Shown: positions 60,899-64,000 of the stretch, piece after piece
Layout of the letters: every line of letters starts with the position of its first letter
Numbering within the stretch: the first letter of the stretch is position 1
Source of the DNA: an uncultured Luteimonas sp.
GTDB lineage: Bacteria; Pseudomonadota; Gammaproteobacteria; Xanthomonadales; Xanthomonadaceae
DNA length: 64,000 bases
Assembly (NCBI GenBank): GCA_938008415.1
Contig: CALLKI010000042.1
Coordinates: 45,919-109,918, forward strand
Direction: 5' to 3'
Notes under the pieces: generated by a model
The model's input: the letters and a program-made list of their open reading frames with translations, nothing else
Told to the model about the DNA's origin: nothing
Database searches by the model: none
Position numbers and translations under genes: made by a program

Positions 60899-62974
60899 AT
60901 GTCGTTCCGTCCCGCTGTCCTGACCTTCTGCCTGCTGCTGGCCGCGCCTGCCGCCGTGTCCGCGGCCGATGTCCGCGGCTTCGACGTCCGCGACCTGGTG
61001 CGCCTGGAGCGCGTGTCCTCGCCGGTGCTGTCTCCGGACGGCAGCGTCGTGGTGTTCGCGCAGCGCAGCGTGGACGCCGACCTCAAGGCGGCCACCGCGC
61101 TGTACGCGCGCAACCTGCTCACGCGCGACCTGCGCCCGCCGCACCGGATCACGCCGGAAGGCTGGAACGTGAACTCGCCGTCGTTCTCGCCGGACGGCCG
61201 CACCGTGTACTTCCTCAGCGCGAAGAACGGTTCGCAGCAGCTGTACGCCATGCCGCTTTCCGGCGGCGAACCGCGGCAGCTGACCGACATCCCGCTGGAC
61301 ATCGGCAGCTACCGGATCTCGCCGGACGGCCGGAAGGTGGCGTTCAGCGTGGAGGCCTTCCCCGACTGCGGTGCCGACTTCGCCTGCACGAAGAAGAGGC
61401 TCGACGAACGCGCCGCCTCGAGGTCCAGCGGCGTGATCTATGACCAGCTGTTCGTGCGCCACTGGGACACGTGGAAGGACGGGCGGCTCAGCCGCCTGTT
61501 CGTGGCCGACCTGCCCGGGGGACCGGAGGCCGTGCCGGTGGCTTCGGCGCGCGCGGTGGGCGCGGACGTGGTCGGGGACGTCCCGTCCAGGCCGTTCGGT
61601 GACGCCGGGGACTACACCTGGTCGCCCGACGGCTCCAGCATCGTCGCCAGCATCCGCCTGGCCGACCGCACCGAGCCGTGGTCCACCAACTTCGACCTTT
61701 ACCGCCTGCCGCTGGACGGCGGCGCCGCGGTGAACCTGACCGTGGCCAACAAGGCATGGGACGCGGGCCCGGTGTTCAGCCCCGATGGCAGCACGTTGTA
61801 CTACCGCGCCATGAAGCGGCCCGGCTTCGAGGCCGACCGCTACGCGCTGATGGCGATGGACGTGGCCACCGGGCAGGTGCGCGAGATCGCGCCGGACTGG
61901 GACCGTTCCGCGGAGGCCATCGCGGTCTCGGCCGACGGCACCACGCTGTACGTCACCGCGCAGAGCGTGGGCCAGCACCCGCTGTTCGCGGTGGACGTGG
62001 CCACCGGCAAGGTCACCGAACTGGTCGCGGAAGGCACCGTGTCCGCGTTCGACGTGGCCGGCGACACCATCGCGCTGACCCGCAACACGTTGCACACCAA
62101 CGACGTGCTGTACGTGACCTCCGCGGCCAACCCGCAGGCGCTGCGCCAGATCACCCCGGCCGCGGGCGAGCGCCTGCCGGACGTGAGGTTCGGCGACGCC
62201 GAGCAGTTCAGCTTCAAGGGCTGGAACGGCGAGACCGTGTACGGCTACGTGGTCAAGCCGTGGAACTACGAGGAAGGCCGCAGGTACCCGGTGGCGTTCC
62301 TGATCCACGGCGGCCCGCAGGGCAGCTTCGGCAACGCCTGGAGCTACCGTTGGAACCCGCAGACCTACGCGGGGCAGGGCTATGCCGTGGTGATGATCGA
62401 TTTCCACGGCTCCACCGGCTACGGCCAGGCCTTCACCGACTCCATCAGCGGGCACTGGGGCGACCGCCCGCTGGAGGACCTGCAGAAGGGCTGGGCCGCG
62501 GCGCAGCAGAAATACCCGTTCCTGGATGGCGACCGTGCCTGTGCGCTGGGCGCCAGCTACGGTGGCTACATGACCAACTGGATCGCCGGCAACTGGAACG
62601 AGCCGTGGAAGTGCCTGGTGACCCACAACGGCGTGTTCGATACCCGCTCGATGGGCCTGGTCACCGAGGAACTGTGGTTCCCCGAATGGGAGTTCGGCGG
62701 CACGGTCGCCGACAATCCCGGTGCCTACGAGGCGTTCAACCCGGCGCGGCACATCCACAGGTGGAAGGTGCCGATGCTGGTGGTGGCGGGGCAGAACGAC
62801 TTCCGCGTGCCGATCGACCAGAGCCTGTCGGCGTTCACCGCGCTGCAGCGCGCCGGGATCGAATCGAAGCTGCTGTACTTCCCGGACGAGAACCACTGGG
62901 TGCTCAAGCCGCACAACAGCGTGCTCTGGCATGACACCGTCAACGACTGGCTGAGGAAGCACATCGGCCAGTAA
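60899..62974 (+). CDS. S9-family peptidase (dipeptidyl or acylaminoacyl type), secreted
   Basis: A 691-aa serine peptidase with a signal peptide (1-23, ending VSAAD). The N-terminal half is a beta-propeller with repeated SPDGRTVYF-like WD40/PD40 units (TVYFLSAKNG, DYTWSPDGSS). The C-terminal hydrolase has Ser553 in LGASYGGYM, an Asp in GQNDFRVP and a His in DENHWVL. It resembles the DPP4/DAP2 group that removes N-terminal dipeptides in the periplasm. Not frameshifted, unlike the paralogue 2 kb upstream. It has its own ribosome site (GGGGAGG). Confidence 0.93.
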   Translation: MSFRPAVLTFCLLLAAPAAVSAADVRGFDVRDLVRLERVSSPVLSPDGSVVVFAQRSVDADLKAATALYARNLLTRDLRPPHRITPEGWNVNSPSFSPDGRTVYFLSAKNGSQQLYAMPLSGGEPRQLTDIPLDIGSYRISPDGRKVAFSVEAFPDCGADFACTKKRLDERAASRSSGVIYDQLFVRHWDTWKDGRLSRLFVADLPGGPEAVPVASARAVGADVVGDVPSRPFGDAGDYTWSPDGSSIVASIRLADRTEPWSTNFDLYRLPLDGGAAVNLTVANKAWDAGPVFSPDGSTLYYRAMKRPGFEADRYALMAMDVATGQVREIAPDWDRSAEAIAVSADGTTLYVTAQSVGQHPLFAVDVATGKVTELVAEGTVSAFDVAGDTIALTRNTLHTNDVLYVTSAANPQALRQITPAAGERLPDVRFGDAEQFSFKGWNGETVYGYVVKPWNYEEGRRYPVAFLIHGGPQGSFGNAWSYRWNPQTYAGQGYAVVMIDFHGSTGYGQAFTDSISGHWGDRPLEDLQKGWAAAQQKYPFLDGDRACALGASYGGYMTNWIAGNWNEPWKCLVTHNGVFDTRSMGLVTEELWFPEWEFGGTVADNPGAYEAFNPARHIHRWKVPMLVVAGQNDFRVPIDQSLSAFTALQRAGIESKLLYFPDENHWVLKPHNSVLWHDTVNDWLRKHIGQ

Positions 62975-62980
62975 CCGTCC

Positions 62981-63006
62981 CGATGGCCGGCGGACGCCGG
63001 CCATCG
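62981..63006 (+). terminator. Perfect 11-bp hairpin after the S9 peptidase
   Basis: CGATGGCCGGC and its complement flank a GGAC loop six bases past the stop. A short pyrimidine stretch (CCTTCCC) follows. Confidence 0.6.
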
Positions 63007-63035
63007 CCTTCCCGGGTTCCGCAGGAGTCGAACCG

Positions 63036-64000
63036 ATGGCGACCGAAGCCGCCGCCCCCTCCGCCGCGCTGATCCAGAACGACATCGTCGTCTTCGGCCT
63101 GATCGCCGCCACGCTGGGCCTGATCTTCTGGCTGGCCAGCGGCCCCACGCCGTTCTGGAGGAAGTTCTTCGAATGGGTACCGGCGCTGCTGCTGTGCTAC
63201 TTCGTGCCGGCCATCTACAACACCGTCGGTCTGATCGACGGCAGCCAGGGCGCGGTCTACAACCCGATCGGCAGCCGCGTGCTGCTGCCGGTGGCCCTGG
63301 TCCTGCTGACCATGACCATCGACCTCAAGGGCGTGCTGCGGCTGGGGCCGCGGCTGCTGTTCGTGTTCTGCGCCGGCACCCTCGGCATCTTCCTCGGCGC
63401 GATCGTGGCGTTCCAGCTGTTCAAGTGGTTCTGGCCGGAGGTGGTGGCGGGCGATGTCTGGAGGGGCATGGCCGCGCTGTCGGGCAGCTGGATCGGCGGG
63501 GGCGCCAACATGGTCGCGATCCGCGAGGTGTACGAGGTGGACGCCACCCTGTTCGGCCAGTTCGCGGTGGTGGACGTGGCCATCGCCAACAGCTGGATGG
63601 CGGTGCTGCTGTTCTTGGCCGGGCGCGCCGCGAGGATCGACGCGCGCAGCGGCGCCGACACCGGTGCCATCGACGAGATGAAGGCGCGCCTGGCGGCCTA
63701 CGAGGCCGCCAACGCGCGGATCCCGACGCTCACCGACCTGATGGTGATCCTCGGGGTCGGTTTCGGCATCGTCGGCGCGGCGCACGCGGTGGCCACGCCG
63801 GTGGCCGCGTGGTTCGGCGCGCACGTGGCCAACGCCAGCCGCTACAGCCTGGATTCGGCCTTCGTCTGGGTGGTGCTGCTGTCCACGCTGGCGGGCCTGC
63901 TGCTGAGCTTCACCCCGGTGCGGCGGCTGGAGAACGCGGGCATGGCCAAGGTCGGCAGCGCCTGCCTGTACTTCCTGATCGCCAGCATCGGCATGCAGAT
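63036..64000 (+). CDS. DUF819-family membrane protein (partial, runs off window)
   Basis: The first 321 residues of a polytopic inner-membrane protein of the DUF819 (YjcL) family, with the remaining C-terminus beyond the window. Helices begin at about 18-34 and continue throughout. LPVALVLLTMTIDLKGVLRLGPR and the conserved SGSWIGGGANMVAIREVYEV, resembling a substrate or ion site, are typical. The family has been proposed to transport small solutes, but no substrate is proven. AGGAG lies eight bases before the ATG. It may work with the preceding peptidase and OPT genes. Confidence 0.88.
   Translation, partial: MATEAAAPSAALIQNDIVVFGLIAATLGLIFWLASGPTPFWRKFFEWVPALLLCYFVPAIYNTVGLIDGSQGAVYNPIGSRVLLPVALVLLTMTIDLKGVLRLGPRLLFVFCAGTLGIFLGAIVAFQLFKWFWPEVVAGDVWRGMAALSGSWIGGGANMVAIREVYEVDATLFGQFAVVDVAIANSWMAVLLFLAGRAARIDARSGADTGAIDEMKARLAAYEAANARIPTLTDLMVILGVGFGIVGAAHAVATPVAAWFGAHVANASRYSLDSAFVWVVLLSTLAGLLLSFTPVRRLENAGMAKVGSACLYFLIASIGMQ

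Noticed and set aside
58694..63148. A 1,484-codon minus-strand open frame opposite OPT and S9 genes
   Set aside because: Composition is Arg/His/Ala/Gly rich with no domain, and both plus-strand genes are clearly real. It is a codon-bias shadow.

Overview
This 64 kb window is very GC-rich, tightly packed chromosomal DNA with few long gaps. Gene content and order point to a gammaproteobacterium of the Xanthomonadaceae/Lysobacteraceae (Lysobacter/Luteimonas-like). Indicators are a bifunctional aspartate kinase/diaminopimelate decarboxylase followed by MurL and MurD2, the XanB-type bifunctional mannose enzyme, rmlBACD, the MurU/AmgK recycling pair, and an alanine/lysine-tailed HU protein. No rRNA, tRNA, CRISPR array, insertion sequence, prophage or attachment site was seen; this is mostly core genome with a few accessory islands.

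Layout. 1-2.5 kb: kdsD (partial), ibaG, murA and a small membrane-anchored EF-hand protein. 2.5-6.4 kb: purM-purN followed by three tandem DUF3108 paralogues, all leftward. 6.5-9.5 kb: DUF2066, a PerM-type permease and hda. 9.5-12.8 kb: murU-amgK (MurNAc salvage) and xanB. 12.9-17.1 kb: a CysB-type regulator, a GlsB-like membrane protein, an M20 peptidase, a ComEA-like protein and HutD. 17.1-24.5 kb: an iron locus consisting of a membrane flavoreductase, ApbE, DUF4198, DUF2271, a PepSY protein and a TonB-dependent receptor, with two Fur-box-like sites. 24.7-30.9 kb: sufRBCDS with a GNAT and a Rieske protein, preceded by a clear promoter/operator. 31-37 kb: a SET-domain protein, a DUF5916 protein, lipoproteins, a LysE exporter and HU. 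37-41.6 kb: an EF-G-like GTPase, OsmC, an alpha/beta hydrolase and PhzF. 41.8-47.2 kb: lysAC-murL-murD2. 47.2-49.7 kb: a dienelactone hydrolase, ispB and ssb. 49.8-53 kb: a general-stress island (EETFPASDP protein, SDR, BON, DUF421, DUF892). 53.3-56.7 kb: rmlBACD. 56.8-64 kb: a frameshifted S9 peptidase, an OPT transporter, an intact S9 peptidase and a DUF819 permease that runs off the end.

Themes. Envelope building dominates: KDO, UDP-MurNAc formation, MurNAc recycling, GDP-mannose, dTDP-rhamnose, polyprenyl diphosphate and the MurD2/MurL route to D-Glu. Iron and redox form the second theme: the Fur-linked reductase locus lies directly beside the suf operon. The most interesting leads are the ApbE/DUF2271 flavinylation-type ferric reductase locus, which has an 11-bp G tract in its promoter region; a bacterial SET methyltransferase five genes away from a lysine-tailed HU protein; and the lysAC-murL-murD2 operon.
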